NCBI GenBank assembly: GCA_017517665.1
Contig: JAFWYP010000067.1
Coordinates: forward strand, 1 to 62,283
Origin: Clostridia bacterium
GTDB taxonomy: Bacteria > Bacillota > Clostridia > Oscillospirales > Acutalibacteraceae
Reading direction: 5' to 3'
Length of the DNA stretch: 62,283 nt
Part shown: in pieces, positions 1 to 8,653 of the stretch
Numbering within the stretch: position 1 is the stretch's first letter
Layout of the letters: each line of letters starts with the position of its first letter
Translations under genes and position numbers: made by a program
Notes under the pieces: generated by a model
Database searches by the model: none
Told to the model about the DNA's origin: nothing
The model's input: only the letters and a program-made list of their open reading frames with translations

Positions 1-831
1 GCTCAGTACAGAATTACAAACTTTGAATTTGAAAAGCTTCTTCTCGGTAAATACGGTCTCGGTCTCGGTGATCCCAGAAAGCTTTTCGATCCCGATTGGT
101 TTATCACAAGAAATTTCCACGGTCAGTGGTATCTTGACTCAGATGTACTTGAAAGCTACTGCCATTTCCGTGCTAATATGCCTATCGAAGATTACTTCAA
201 GAGTGTTATGAACAGAGTAGAATGGTTCTACAAGCTTGCCAAACTTGCTAAGCCCTTTGCATTTGCTGTCAAGCCCTTCATGAAGAAGATTGCAAAGACT
301 CCCGTTTACGGTACTCTCTGGTGGAGAGAAAACAACGTTACCGAAAGAATCAACGCTTATGTAGGTTCAAAGGAAAAGTGGGATGCAATCGGCAGCGATT
401 GGAGCAAGGTTAAGGTTTACCGTCCCAACGATGATCCCAAGAAGGCTCTTGTTCTTGATCACGGTTATGATGAAACCAAAGACTTTGATTCTCTTACACT
501 CGAAGACCTTAAGAAGGCTGCTGCATTCAGAGGCGGCGAATGCCTTGCAACTGAAATCGTTGATATGTATACTCCCGTTCTCTGGAAGTGTGCTCACGGT
601 CACGAATTCATGATGTCACCCAACCTTGTTCTCAGAGGCGGTCATTGGTGTAATGAGGAACTTCCCTCAACACTTGAAAAGGCTGAACAGAAGAAATTCC
701 GTTGGGCATATGATGACGAAGCAAAGGTTAACCCCTTCTTTGCACAGGTTTGGTATCCTCTCCATGACAAGGATGAGAATAACGTTTATACCGAAGAAAT
801 CTACAAGGATTTCAAGGAATACAAGAACTGA
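1..831 (+). CDS. 5'-truncated protein of unknown function with a CxHGH zinc-knuckle-like motif
   Basis: The reading frame is open from the first base to the TGA at 829-831, so this is the C-terminal 276 residues of a longer protein whose start lies left of the window. The in-frame ATG at 178 is internal. I do not recognise the family with confidence. Visible parts are an aromatic-rich stretch (KLFDPDWFITRNFHGQWYLD), a basic segment with hydrophobic faces (VEWFYKLAKLAKPFAFAVKP) and, near the end, WKCAHGHEF followed by GGHWC. The last pair resembles half of a treble-clef or zinc-ribbon site. The earlier aromatic part could be the tail of an extended short-chain dehydrogenase, but that is a guess. 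Codons look biased (AAG, CTT, GTT, CCC), as in alaS here, suggesting good expression. A strong terminator follows at once. Confidence 0.75.
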   Translation, partial: AQYRITNFEFEKLLLGKYGLGLGDPRKLFDPDWFITRNFHGQWYLDSDVLESYCHFRANMPIEDYFKSVMNRVEWFYKLAKLAKPFAFAVKPFMKKIAKTPVYGTLWWRENNVTERINAYVGSKEKWDAIGSDWSKVKVYRPNDDPKKALVLDHGYDETKDFDSLTLEDLKKAAAFRGGECLATEIVDMYTPVLWKCAHGHEFMMSPNLVLRGGHWCNEELPSTLEKAEQKKFRWAYDDEAKVNPFFAQVWYPLHDKDENNVYTEEIYKDFKEYKN

Positions 832-841
832 GTATTATTTC

Positions 842-875
842 AAGGTGTCTTTCTTCGGAAAGACACCTTTTTTTA
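842..875 (+). terminator. Rho-independent terminator after the first gene
   Basis: Perfect 12-bp stem AAGGTGTCTTTC / GAAAGACACCTT with a TTCG tetraloop (854-857), followed by a T-run. It lies 10 bases after the stop codon. Confidence 0.93.
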
Positions 876-885
876 TATAATAATA

Positions 886-914
886 TTGTATCTTATAAAA
901 AAATGTGATAAAAT
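886..914 (+). promoter_or_regulatory. Candidate sigma-A promoter for the solute-binding protein gene
   Basis: TTGTAT (886-891), 17-bp spacer, TAAAAT (909-914) with an extended TG one base before the -10. It lies between the terminator and the ATG at 952. Confidence 0.55.
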
Positions 915-951
915 CAATATATATTTCTTCGAGTTCAAGGAGTTTAACGCT

Positions 952-2901
952 ATGAGATTTCTCAAAGTGATTTTAATATCTGTTATTTGTGTTTCAATGT
1001 TAGTTTTATCATCTTGCAGCATTTTTAACAGTATATCGGTTAATAACAATGAAATTAAAATCGGTGTATCCGGAATTTCCGGGCAGTTCAATCCTTTCTA
1101 CTGCGAAACAGAGGCAGATAAACAGATTGTTACACAAACGGCAAGACCGATTCAAAGAGTTTCAACAAACAATACGCTTGTTAATCACAGCGGCGGAATA
1201 TCTTATGAAATAACTTCCGATGAAAAAATAAAATATACTGTTTCAATTAAGGATAACATGATGTTTTCTGACGGAACAAATATTACGATTGACGATGTTA
1301 TTTTCTTTTATTATTTCATTTCAGATGCCACGTATGACGGTGTATACAAAGATTGGTATCTGAATGATATAGAAGGACTTAAAGAATATTATTTTGATGA
1401 TAAAAATTATGAGTCATCAATTAACACAATCGAAAATACGGTTAATGAAAAATATACGCTTTCAACAATTACTGCAGATGATTTTGTTAAATATCTTGTT
1501 GCAACAAATCTTGAGGGGAAATTTGACGGCGATATCAATTCTTTGTCACCGAGCGGTAACTCATGGAAGGAGTATATTGATAAATTAGGATATACGGAAG
1601 CATACAATGACCTCGGTAATAAACCTGCAGCGGAACAGCTTCTGAAGCTTGTTGCAACTGTTGAATCGGAGAATAATCCTCTTGCATATAATCCCGAATC
1701 ATGGTACAGAGAACAACTGTATAATCGCTATATTGAAAAGAATTATTCCGACGGTATAGACGTAACGGAAATCTCGGGAATTAAAAAGATTAACGATTAT
1801 ACCTGTACAGTATTTTTTGATTCAAAAAATATTAATGCTGTTTCTCAGCTTAATGCTTTTCTTGTTTCAAAAAACTATTACTCTGCAGAATATGTTAAAG
1901 GTTCAGCTGATAAAGTTAAAGAGATTAACGGAATTTCATCGGTTTGTTCCGGTCCTTATGTTGTTACAGAGTATGATAACAACAAAGTAATTGCTGATTT
2001 TAATGAATATTACACCGATGCGGATTGTGAATTCAACAGACTTGAATTTATCGAAACATCGGCAGATAATGCTGTAAAAGATGTATCGTCAGGAAAAATT
2101 GATGTTGTTTCTGTTGAAGCATCGTCTTCAGTTGTTAATTCACTGACAGATAAACCTGTCGCTTATTATATAACAAATAAGAATGAATATGTTTCTGCGT
2201 TCTTTAATACAAGAACGCTTGAAACTTCCGCAAGAATGGCGCTTTCGGGACTGTTTTCGGTGAATAGTGTTCTTGAAAGTGAGATAGGCTCATATTACAC
2301 AAGGCTTATCAGTCCTATCAGCATAAGATTTAACGAATATCCTTCAAAAATTACAAATCCTTATTATACTGAAACTGCTTTTTCTGCTTATAAAACATAT
2401 GCATCTGATCCGGTGGAAAATTTGACCGCATATTGTATAAGTGATGAAAACAGCTTGCAATATAAGGTCTTGGAAGCATATAAATCAATTCTTTCGCAAA
2501 ACGGAATTGCTTTGGATATTATTCTTTGTGACGAGGATGAATTCAGAAATGCTATCCTTTCGGGCGAAACGGATTTGTGGCTTGAAACAGTCCCGGACGG
2601 TGCGACCTGCGACAAATATGAGTATTATAACAGCTTTGGCAAACATAATTATACAGCTCTCAGCTCACCCGATATTGATGAAATGACCTCGAAAATAAGA
2701 ACATCCGTCGGATTTTACAATAAGGCGGAAATGACGGAAACGCTTATAAAGCTTGTTATGGAACAAGCAGTGGAATTCCCGATTTATCAGCTTCAGGTTA
2801 TAACAATTTATAATACCGACACAATTAAACCCGAATCGTTGGAAGGACTTGACGATTACGATGGATTTGCCTATATTATTCCTTATCTTGAAGAAAAATA
2901 A
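952..2901 (+). CDS. ABC transporter solute-binding lipoprotein, peptide/nickel (SBP_bac_5) type
   Basis: Predicted extracytoplasmic binding lipoprotein of 649 residues for an oligopeptide-type ABC importer. The frame is open from further upstream, but ATG 952 has an AAGGAG box nine bases ahead and begins a clean lipoprotein signal: MRFLKV, a hydrophobic core, then lipobox L-S-S-C with Cys near residue 20. Family signs are the early GQFNPFYCETEADKQ segment, FSDGTNITIDDVIFFYYFIS (the usual 'dG..lta.DV.fs' motif) and ISGIKKINDYTCTVFF. No permease or ATPase is adjacent, so the transporter partners must be elsewhere. The next genes encode glycosidase-like enzymes, so the ligand may be a glycan rather than a peptide; that is inference from context only. 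Confidence 0.85.
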   Translation: MRFLKVILISVICVSMLVLSSCSIFNSISVNNNEIKIGVSGISGQFNPFYCETEADKQIVTQTARPIQRVSTNNTLVNHSGGISYEITSDEKIKYTVSIKDNMMFSDGTNITIDDVIFFYYFISDATYDGVYKDWYLNDIEGLKEYYFDDKNYESSINTIENTVNEKYTLSTITADDFVKYLVATNLEGKFDGDINSLSPSGNSWKEYIDKLGYTEAYNDLGNKPAAEQLLKLVATVESENNPLAYNPESWYREQLYNRYIEKNYSDGIDVTEISGIKKINDYTCTVFFDSKNINAVSQLNAFLVSKNYYSAEYVKGSADKVKEINGISSVCSGPYVVTEYDNNKVIADFNEYYTDADCEFNRLEFIETSADNAVKDVSSGKIDVVSVEASSSVVNSLTDKPVAYYITNKNEYVSAFFNTRTLETSARMALSGLFSVNSVLESEIGSYYTRLISPISIRFNEYPSKITNPYYTETAFSAYKTYASDPVENLTAYCISDENSLQYKVLEAYKSILSQNGIALDIILCDEDEFRNAILSGETDLWLETVPDGATCDKYEYYNSFGKHNYTALSSPDIDEMTSKIRTSVGFYNKAEMTETLIKLVMEQAVEFPIYQLQVITIYNTDTIKPESLEGLDDYDGFAYIIPYLEEK

Positions 2902-2922
2902 GTTTCGGAAAGGATGATTATA

Positions 2923-4560
2923 TTGTCAAAGTTTTCGGCATTTGCTCAAAAAGCAGTTAATTCTGTTAAATTTAATAATCCTATTGGTGAAATATATGAT
3001 AATTCCGTTGCGCTGACTCCGCCTATGGGGTGGTCAAGCTGGAATCTTTTTCGTAACAAGATTAATGAAGATTTGATATATGAAACCGCTGAAGCGCTTA
3101 AAGACAGCGGTCTTGCGGACTGCGGATATAAATATGTCAATATCGACGATTGTTGGCAGTCATCAATGAGAGATAAAAACGGCAGACTGCAAGGTGATTT
3201 ATCTTCTTTTCCCAATGGCATAAAAAACTTGGCTGAAAGAGTAAATTCTCTCGGCTTAAAGCTCGGCATTTACAGTTCAAACGGCACTCTGACTTGCGAG
3301 GATTTACCTGCAAGCCTCGGAAAAGAAGCGATTGATGCCGATACATTTGCCGAATGGGGAATTGAATATTTCAAGTATGATTTTTGCCACAATATTCCCA
3401 TTTCAACGTCAGCACCTAAAATCGGCGGAATTACAGTAACCGATACAAAAACCTATGAAGAAACTGAATACAATATTGATTCGGCTGTACTGAGCGGAGA
3501 AGCTGAAATAATCAATGATAAGCATCTTCGATATATTTCGGGCCTTTCTTCAAATTCAGGTGCATGCGAGTTTAAAAACATTTATGTTCGGGAATCCGGA
3601 GAATATATTCTTACGATTATTGTCCGCAAATCAGGCAGAAACGAGAAACATCTTGATATTCTTGTTAACGGAACTGATATTTACAGAACTGACCTGCCGG
3701 GTACAAAGTCGCCTACACCTGATGGCAAGCATCAGATAAAGATTAAACTGTCTGAGGGTGAAAACAACGTTAAACTTTATAATTCCGTTGCTTCAAGGCG
3801 TGACAGTGCTGCTGTTCAGTATTCCGTAATGGGTAAGGAATTAAAAAGAGCAACAAAGGAGTATGCCGAAAAAAACGGATGTGAAGAGAAGCCTATTGTA
3901 TTTTCTATCTGTGAATGGGGAAGAAATTTCCCGTGGCAATGGGGCTCAAAAGCGGGCAACCTTTGGAGAACAACTCCTGATATCTTACCTAAATGGTTTT
4001 CTGTTCTCGGAATATATGAATTTAATGTTATGCTTTATAAATATTCAGGAATAGGTTCATGGAATGACCCTGATATGCTTGAAGTCGGCAACGGAAATCT
4101 TACATATGAAGAAAACAAGTCGCATTTTACTCTTTGGTGTATGATGGCAGCGCCGCTTATTCTCGGAAACGATGTAAGAAAATTCATTAAATCTGACGGA
4201 AGCGTGGATATTAATAACCCCACATATAAAATTTTGTCAAATAAAAAACTTATTGCAGTAAATCAGGATAAACTCGGAATTCAATGCCGAAGAGTTAAAA
4301 CAAACGGTGCAGAGGATATTCTAGTAAAACCTCTTGAAAACGGAGAGTTTGCTGTTTGCCTGTTTAATAAAGCGGGTTCGCTTGCAAGGATGGAGTGCTC
4401 TCTTAAGGAGCTTTCGTCACATCCTTTTGTCGGAGTGTACTCTTCAAATGAATTTGAAATCAATGAACTTTGGAGTGATGATATTCTGTCTGTCAGCGAT
4501 AAACTTGAAACAACAGTTCCTCCTCACGGAGTTAAAATTTACAGGGTTAAGGTGATGTGA
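2923..4560 (+). CDS. GH27-family alpha-galactosidase-like enzyme with an inserted beta-sandwich domain
   Basis: GH27 enzymes hydrolyse terminal alpha-galactosides or alpha-N-acetylgalactosaminides with retention. The barrel opens with PPMGWSSWN and IDDCWQ. The expected nucleophile is the Asp in FKYDFCHN (about residue 153), the candidate acid/base is the Asp in WRTTPDI (about 353), and GSWNDPDMLEVG is the family hallmark. Between nucleophile and acid/base lie about 150 extra residues (DNA roughly 3406-3859) with alternating beta strands, resembling a CBM6/CBM35-like module inside the barrel. The C-terminal part is a beta domain. An in-frame ATG at 2914 abuts its GGAAAGG box, so TTG 2923 (nine-base spacing) is the better start, giving 545 residues. 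No signal peptide is visible, so it probably acts in the cytoplasm. It lies 21 bases after the binding-protein gene. Confidence 0.85.
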   Translation: MSKFSAFAQKAVNSVKFNNPIGEIYDNSVALTPPMGWSSWNLFRNKINEDLIYETAEALKDSGLADCGYKYVNIDDCWQSSMRDKNGRLQGDLSSFPNGIKNLAERVNSLGLKLGIYSSNGTLTCEDLPASLGKEAIDADTFAEWGIEYFKYDFCHNIPISTSAPKIGGITVTDTKTYEETEYNIDSAVLSGEAEIINDKHLRYISGLSSNSGACEFKNIYVRESGEYILTIIVRKSGRNEKHLDILVNGTDIYRTDLPGTKSPTPDGKHQIKIKLSEGENNVKLYNSVASRRDSAAVQYSVMGKELKRATKEYAEKNGCEEKPIVFSICEWGRNFPWQWGSKAGNLWRTTPDILPKWFSVLGIYEFNVMLYKYSGIGSWNDPDMLEVGNGNLTYEENKSHFTLWCMMAAPLILGNDVRKFIKSDGSVDINNPTYKILSNKKLIAVNQDKLGIQCRRVKTNGAEDILVKPLENGEFAVCLFNKAGSLARMECSLKELSSHPFVGVYSSNEFEINELWSDDILSVSDKLETTVPPHGVKIYRVKVM

Positions 4561-4561
4561 T

Positions 4562-5830
4562 ATGTTTAAAAAAATATTTGAAAAATTTTCTTTCGGAAAC
4601 GGTGCAGGGGATTATACAATTCCTCTTATCAGGCTTGATGTTATGCCTGAGAATACTCCCGATGAAATGAAATACCTTTATGATTTTTCCGTTGTTGACA
4701 ACGGACTTGATTATATCGGACATCCCGATGCGATTCTTTTTAAAGACGGAAGAATTCTTCAGGTTTATCCTTCCGGACACGGAAAGGGTGCGGTAAGAAG
4801 CAGAATAAGCACGGACGGCGGTCTGACCTATACATCGGAAATTGAGAATCAGCCGAAGTCGTGGGAAACATCCAGAGAAACTCCCACCGTTTACCGCCTT
4901 GAATTTTCCGACGGAACACCCGATAAAATAATTCTTTTTTCGGGCAATCCCGATTGGCGCGACGGAAAGGGTACTGTGGGCGGCTTTAATTACTCGCTTT
5001 CCGATGATGAAGGAAAAACATGGACTGAATTTGAACTTGTTTTTTCAAAGAAGGACGATGTGACTGTTATTCCTACGGTAGCAATGGCTTCGCTTACAAG
5101 ACTTAAAGAAAACGGCAGATTTGTTGATAAGTGGATGGCATTCTTCCATGACCATTGGGGCGGTTTTATTAATTATAAAACTATCCTTTCTTTTGAAAAC
5201 GGAAAAGCTGTATGGAGCAAGCCCGAACCTTATTTTTCTCAGCACAGAAAGATTGAAAAGAATGCGAAGATGTGTGAGGTTGAGGTTATTCGTTCCGATT
5301 TCGGAAAAGGCGATGAGCTTTGTCTGATTGCAAGAAGCAATAATAAAAGATATAATTCACTTATTTCTTTTTCAAATGATGAAGGTAAAACATGGTCTGC
5401 GCCGAAATTTGTTCCTTCTGCACTCAACGGTGAAAGACATAAGGCGGATTATCTTCCCGACGGAAGACTGTTTATTACTTTCCGTTCAATAGAAAGAAGC
5501 AAAAAGAGAATAAAGACAAATTATGAAGTCAAGGGCAGAAATTGGTACAGCGAAGGCTGGATTGCATGGGTCGGTACTTATGATGATCTTAAAAACGGCA
5601 GAGAAGGTCAGTACAGAATAAAGCTTGCGCACACTTATCTCAGTAATCAGACTGAACCTTGCATTACAGCAAACGGTGATACAGGTTATTGCGGAAATGT
5701 CGTTCTTGATGACGGAACTGTAGTTACTTCAACATACGGATGTTTCGGAGAAAAGAATTCCGACGGAAGCTATAAAACATATGTTGTTTCAAAGCGTATT
5801 AATCTTTCAGATACAGATAAACTTATATAA
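4562..5830 (+). CDS. Sialidase-superfamily (BNR/Asp-box) beta-propeller protein
   Basis: A 422-residue protein with at least three Asp-box motifs (S-x-D-x-G-x-T-W/Y): STDGGLTY, SDDEGKTW and SNDEGKTW. These mark a six-bladed sialidase-type propeller. Arg residues in suitable places (AVRSR, LIARSN, ITFRS) could form part of the arginine cluster, but I cannot confirm the triad, so the activity (exo-sialidase or another glycan hydrolase) is open. There is no signal peptide, which is unusual for a secreted sialidase and agrees with the cytoplasmic prediction for the gene before it. The ATG starts one base after the stop of the GH27 gene, so the two are co-transcribed. The substrate could be a short glycan brought in by a transporter. 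Confidence 0.75.
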   Translation: MFKKIFEKFSFGNGAGDYTIPLIRLDVMPENTPDEMKYLYDFSVVDNGLDYIGHPDAILFKDGRILQVYPSGHGKGAVRSRISTDGGLTYTSEIENQPKSWETSRETPTVYRLEFSDGTPDKIILFSGNPDWRDGKGTVGGFNYSLSDDEGKTWTEFELVFSKKDDVTVIPTVAMASLTRLKENGRFVDKWMAFFHDHWGGFINYKTILSFENGKAVWSKPEPYFSQHRKIEKNAKMCEVEVIRSDFGKGDELCLIARSNNKRYNSLISFSNDEGKTWSAPKFVPSALNGERHKADYLPDGRLFITFRSIERSKKRIKTNYEVKGRNWYSEGWIAWVGTYDDLKNGREGQYRIKLAHTYLSNQTEPCITANGDTGYCGNVVLDDGTVVTSTYGCFGEKNSDGSYKTYVVSKRINLSDTDKLI

Positions 5831-5852
5831 TTACATCAGGAGGTAATGTATA

Positions 5853-7172
5853 ATGGGACTTATCAAAGCAGGAATCGGAGCACTCGGCGGAGTGTTGGCA
5901 GACCAATGGAAGGAATTTTTCTATTGCGATTCACTTGAAAATGATGTGCTTATGGTAAAAGGTCAGAAGCGTGTAAGCGGACGTTCTTCCAATACCAAGG
6001 GCAGCGATAATATTATATCCAATGGCTCAGGAATAGCTGTTGCAGACGGACAATGCATGATTATCGTCGAGCAGGGTAAGGTCGTTGAAGTTTGTGCGGA
6101 ACCCGGTCAGTTTACATATGACAGCTCAACAGAACCCAGCATCTTCTCGGGTAAGCTCGGTGATTCAATTAAAGATACTTTTAAGCTTATCGGCAAAAGA
6201 TTTACATACGGCGGCGATACCGGTAAAGACCAAAGAGTTTATTATTTCAATATGAAAGAAATAATGGACAACAAGTTTGGTACGGCAAATCCGTTTATGT
6301 TTGAAGTTGTAAACAAAAGAATCGGTATGAGCCGCACGGTTCAGGTAAGATGTAACGGTCTCTATTCATATAAAATTACTGACCCCATTCTTTTCTATAC
6401 TCAGATTGCTGGAAATGTCAGTGATGAATTCAGACGTGAAGAAATTGATATGCAGCTTAAAACAGAGTTTATCTCTGCGCTTCAGCCTGCATTTGCAAGA
6501 TTGACAGAGCTTGAGCTTCGTCCTGCACAGATTCCCGCGCACACAACGGAGCTTAAAGACGCAATGAATGCTGCACTTAAAGTTGAGTGGACAGACAGAA
6601 GAGGTATTTCCGTTGAATCAATTGCACTTAATCCGATTACCCTCACAGAAGAGGATATGAAGAAAATCAATCAGATGGAAGATGCCGCAACAATGGGCAG
6701 CAATCCGTTTATGATGGCAGGCAGAATGACAGATGCACAGGCTAATGCAATGGAAGCAGCTGCAAACAATGAAGCAGGTGCAATGACAGGCTTCATGGGA
6801 ATGGGTATGGCAATGAATGCAAACGGAGGATTTAATGCGGCGCAGATGTATAACGCAGGTGTTCAGCAGCAACAGCAAATGGCAAAGCAGCAGACTCAGA
6901 CTGCAAACGGTTGGAAGTGTGCTTGCGGTGCAACTGTAAGCGGTAATTTCTGCACAGAATGCGGTGCTAAAAAGCCTGAAGATGAAGGCTGGACCTGCTC
7001 CTGCGGTGCTGTAAACAAAGGTAAATTCTGTCCAAACTGCGGTGCAAAGAAACCCGAGGGCGCACCTCTCTATCAGTGTGACAAATGCGGATGGAAACCT
7101 GAAGACCCCAAGAATCCGCCAAAGTTCTGCCCTGAATGCGGTGACAGATTCGACAGTAACGACATTCAATAA
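5853..7172 (+). CDS. SPFH-domain protein with C-terminal triple zinc ribbon (YdjI-like)
   Basis: A 439-residue cytoplasmic protein, start set by AGGAGG before ATG 5853. Residues 1-290 carry the SPFH/virion-core-like region typical of Bacillus YdjI relatives (opening with ADQWKEFFYCDSLENDVLM; KRIGMSRTVQVRCNGLYSYK in mid-domain). A Met/Ala/Gln-rich linker follows (about 290-350). The C-terminal 85 residues hold three short zinc ribbons built from CACG/CTECG, CSCG/CPNCG and CDKCG/CPECG pairs, twelve cysteines in all. SPFH proteins form oligomeric rings or scaffolds, often at membranes. In Bacillus the related gene sits with membrane-stress genes; here it follows two glycosidases by 22 bases. The role is unknown. 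A terminator closes the unit. Confidence 0.82.
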   Translation: MGLIKAGIGALGGVLADQWKEFFYCDSLENDVLMVKGQKRVSGRSSNTKGSDNIISNGSGIAVADGQCMIIVEQGKVVEVCAEPGQFTYDSSTEPSIFSGKLGDSIKDTFKLIGKRFTYGGDTGKDQRVYYFNMKEIMDNKFGTANPFMFEVVNKRIGMSRTVQVRCNGLYSYKITDPILFYTQIAGNVSDEFRREEIDMQLKTEFISALQPAFARLTELELRPAQIPAHTTELKDAMNAALKVEWTDRRGISVESIALNPITLTEEDMKKINQMEDAATMGSNPFMMAGRMTDAQANAMEAAANNEAGAMTGFMGMGMAMNANGGFNAAQMYNAGVQQQQQMAKQQTQTANGWKCACGATVSGNFCTECGAKKPEDEGWTCSCGAVNKGKFCPNCGAKKPEGAPLYQCDKCGWKPEDPKNPPKFCPECGDRFDSNDIQ

Positions 7173-7182
7173 TAATTCAATG

Positions 7183-7208
7183 CCCTCTGAGAAATCTCAG
7201 AGGGTTTA
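7183..7208 (+). terminator. Rho-independent terminator
   Basis: Perfect 10-bp stem CCCTCTGAGA / TCTCAGAGGG with a two-base loop, followed by TTTATT. It closes the binding protein-GH27-sialidase-SPFH unit. Confidence 0.9.
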
Positions 7209-7236
7209 TTGACATTTGTTGATTTAGTGTTATACT
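7209..7236 (+). promoter_or_regulatory. Candidate promoter for the MATE transporter gene
   Basis: TTGACA (7209-7214), 16-bp spacer, extended TGTTATACT with -10 TATACT at 7231-7236. It directly abuts the preceding terminator. Confidence 0.7.
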
Positions 7237-7264
7237 TGTTTTATTCTATTTCAGGGAGAAAGAA

Positions 7265-8617
7265 ATGAAAAGCAGATATTCTTTGGATATGACAAGCGGA
7301 CCGTTTTTGAAGAAAATAATGATATTTTCCGTTCCGCTGATACTTACAGGTATTTTACAGCTTGCGTATAATACTGCCGATGTTATTGTTGTAGGCAGAT
7401 TTGTCGGAAAGGAAGCGCTTGCAGCTGTCGGTTCAACAGGCTCGCTTGTGAATTTGTTTCTTAATGTTTTTCTCGGTCTTTCCATGGGGTCGGGAGTTAT
7501 GGTTGCTCGTCATATAGGCGCAAGAGATGACAGAAGAGTGTCCGAAAGCGTTCATACATCAATGCTGCTGAGCGTTATATGCGGTTTATTAATTGGGCTT
7601 ATCGGGTTTTTCTTTTCAGGTAATATGCTGAAACTTATGAAAGTGCCCGATGATGTACTTGATTTGGCAACGCTCTATCTTAAGGTTTATTTTATAGGCT
7701 CACCGGGACTTCTTGCATATAATTTCGGCGCATCTGTTGTAAGATCAACCGGTGATACAAAAAGACCTCTTTTTATTCTCGGTGTGTCGGGTCTTGTTAA
7801 TGTTGTTTTGAATGTTGTATTAATTGTTGTTTTTAAATTTGGTGTGGAAGGTGTAGCAATCGCTACGGTTGTTTCTCAATATTTATCTGCAATAATGATA
7901 ACTGTATATCTTTTAAGAATAAATAATTCCTGCAGATTGAATATCAGGAATATACATATTGATAAAACTGAACTTATACAGATTCTGAAACTCGGACTCC
8001 CTGCGGGAATCCAAAGTTCGCTTTTTTCAATTTCAAATGTAATAATTCAATCCTCGGTTAATTCTTTCGGTTCGGTTGCAATGGCAGGAATTGCTGCGGG
8101 TTCAAATTATGATTCGTATATTTACACGGGAACAAATGCAGTTGCGCAAACGACGATGACTTTCACATCCCAGAATATCGGTGCGAAAAAGGTTGAAAAC
8201 ATCGGTAAGGTATTCCGTTATTGTATTTTTTTTGCGTTATCAATCGGAGTTGTTTTCGGATTTGCAGGAACTGTTTTCAGTGATGAGATTGTCGGATTTT
8301 TCTCCGATGATGCGGGTGTTATTCAAATTGGTGCAGAAAGAATGCGCCTTGTTCTGCCTTTCTATTTCTTCTGTTCGCTGATGGACGTTGCTGCAAGTCA
8401 GATAAGAGGAATGGGGAAATCGGTTGAACCTATGATTGTATCTTTGATTGGTGCTTGCGGTATCAGAGTTTTCTGGGTGTTTTTCATTCTTCCGCTTGAT
8501 AAAACGCTTATTAATCTTTATTGGTCTTATCCTGTTTCATGGATGATAACATTTTTTGCTCAGTTTATTATGTACTTTATTTTAAAACGAAAAATTATTA
8601 AAAATAATAATATATGA
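7265..8617 (+). CDS. MATE-family multidrug/metabolite efflux transporter
   Basis: A 450-residue integral membrane protein with about 12 hydrophobic segments. MATE proteins export cationic drugs or metabolites against Na+ or H+ entry. The family pattern is clear in the N-terminal half: LKKIMIFSVPLILTGILQ, then YNTADVIVVGRFVGKEALAA and the GLSMGSGVMVARHIGA loop. The second half repeats the fold (ILKLGLPAGIQSSLFSISN; AVAQTTMTFTSQNIGAKK). Start ATG 7265 has GGGAG upstream. It is a single-gene unit with its own promoter and terminator. The substrate cannot be read from sequence. Confidence 0.92.
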   Translation: MKSRYSLDMTSGPFLKKIMIFSVPLILTGILQLAYNTADVIVVGRFVGKEALAAVGSTGSLVNLFLNVFLGLSMGSGVMVARHIGARDDRRVSESVHTSMLLSVICGLLIGLIGFFFSGNMLKLMKVPDDVLDLATLYLKVYFIGSPGLLAYNFGASVVRSTGDTKRPLFILGVSGLVNVVLNVVLIVVFKFGVEGVAIATVVSQYLSAIMITVYLLRINNSCRLNIRNIHIDKTELIQILKLGLPAGIQSSLFSISNVIIQSSVNSFGSVAMAGIAAGSNYDSYIYTGTNAVAQTTMTFTSQNIGAKKVENIGKVFRYCIFFALSIGVVFGFAGTVFSDEIVGFFSDDAGVIQIGAERMRLVLPFYFFCSLMDVAASQIRGMGKSVEPMIVSLIGACGIRVFWVFFILPLDKTLINLYWSYPVSWMITFFAQFIMYFILKRKIIKNNNI

Positions 8618-8619
8618 AC

Positions 8620-8649
8620 AAAACGGCTTACCGTAAGGTAAGCCGTTTT
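8620..8649. terminator. Bidirectional terminator between convergent genes
   Basis: Perfect 13-bp stem AAAACGGCTTACC / GGTAAGCCGTTTT with GTAA loop. A-run and T-run flanks allow it to serve the MATE gene (+) and the gene ending at 8654 (-). Confidence 0.9.
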
Positions 8650-8653
8650 GCTG

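Noticed and set aside
6618-7169. 183-codon open frame on the minus strand
   Set aside because: It is the antisense shadow of the zinc-ribbon end of the SPFH gene; the Cys/Gly-rich codons leave the opposite frame free of stops. It has no ribosome-binding site and no family pattern.
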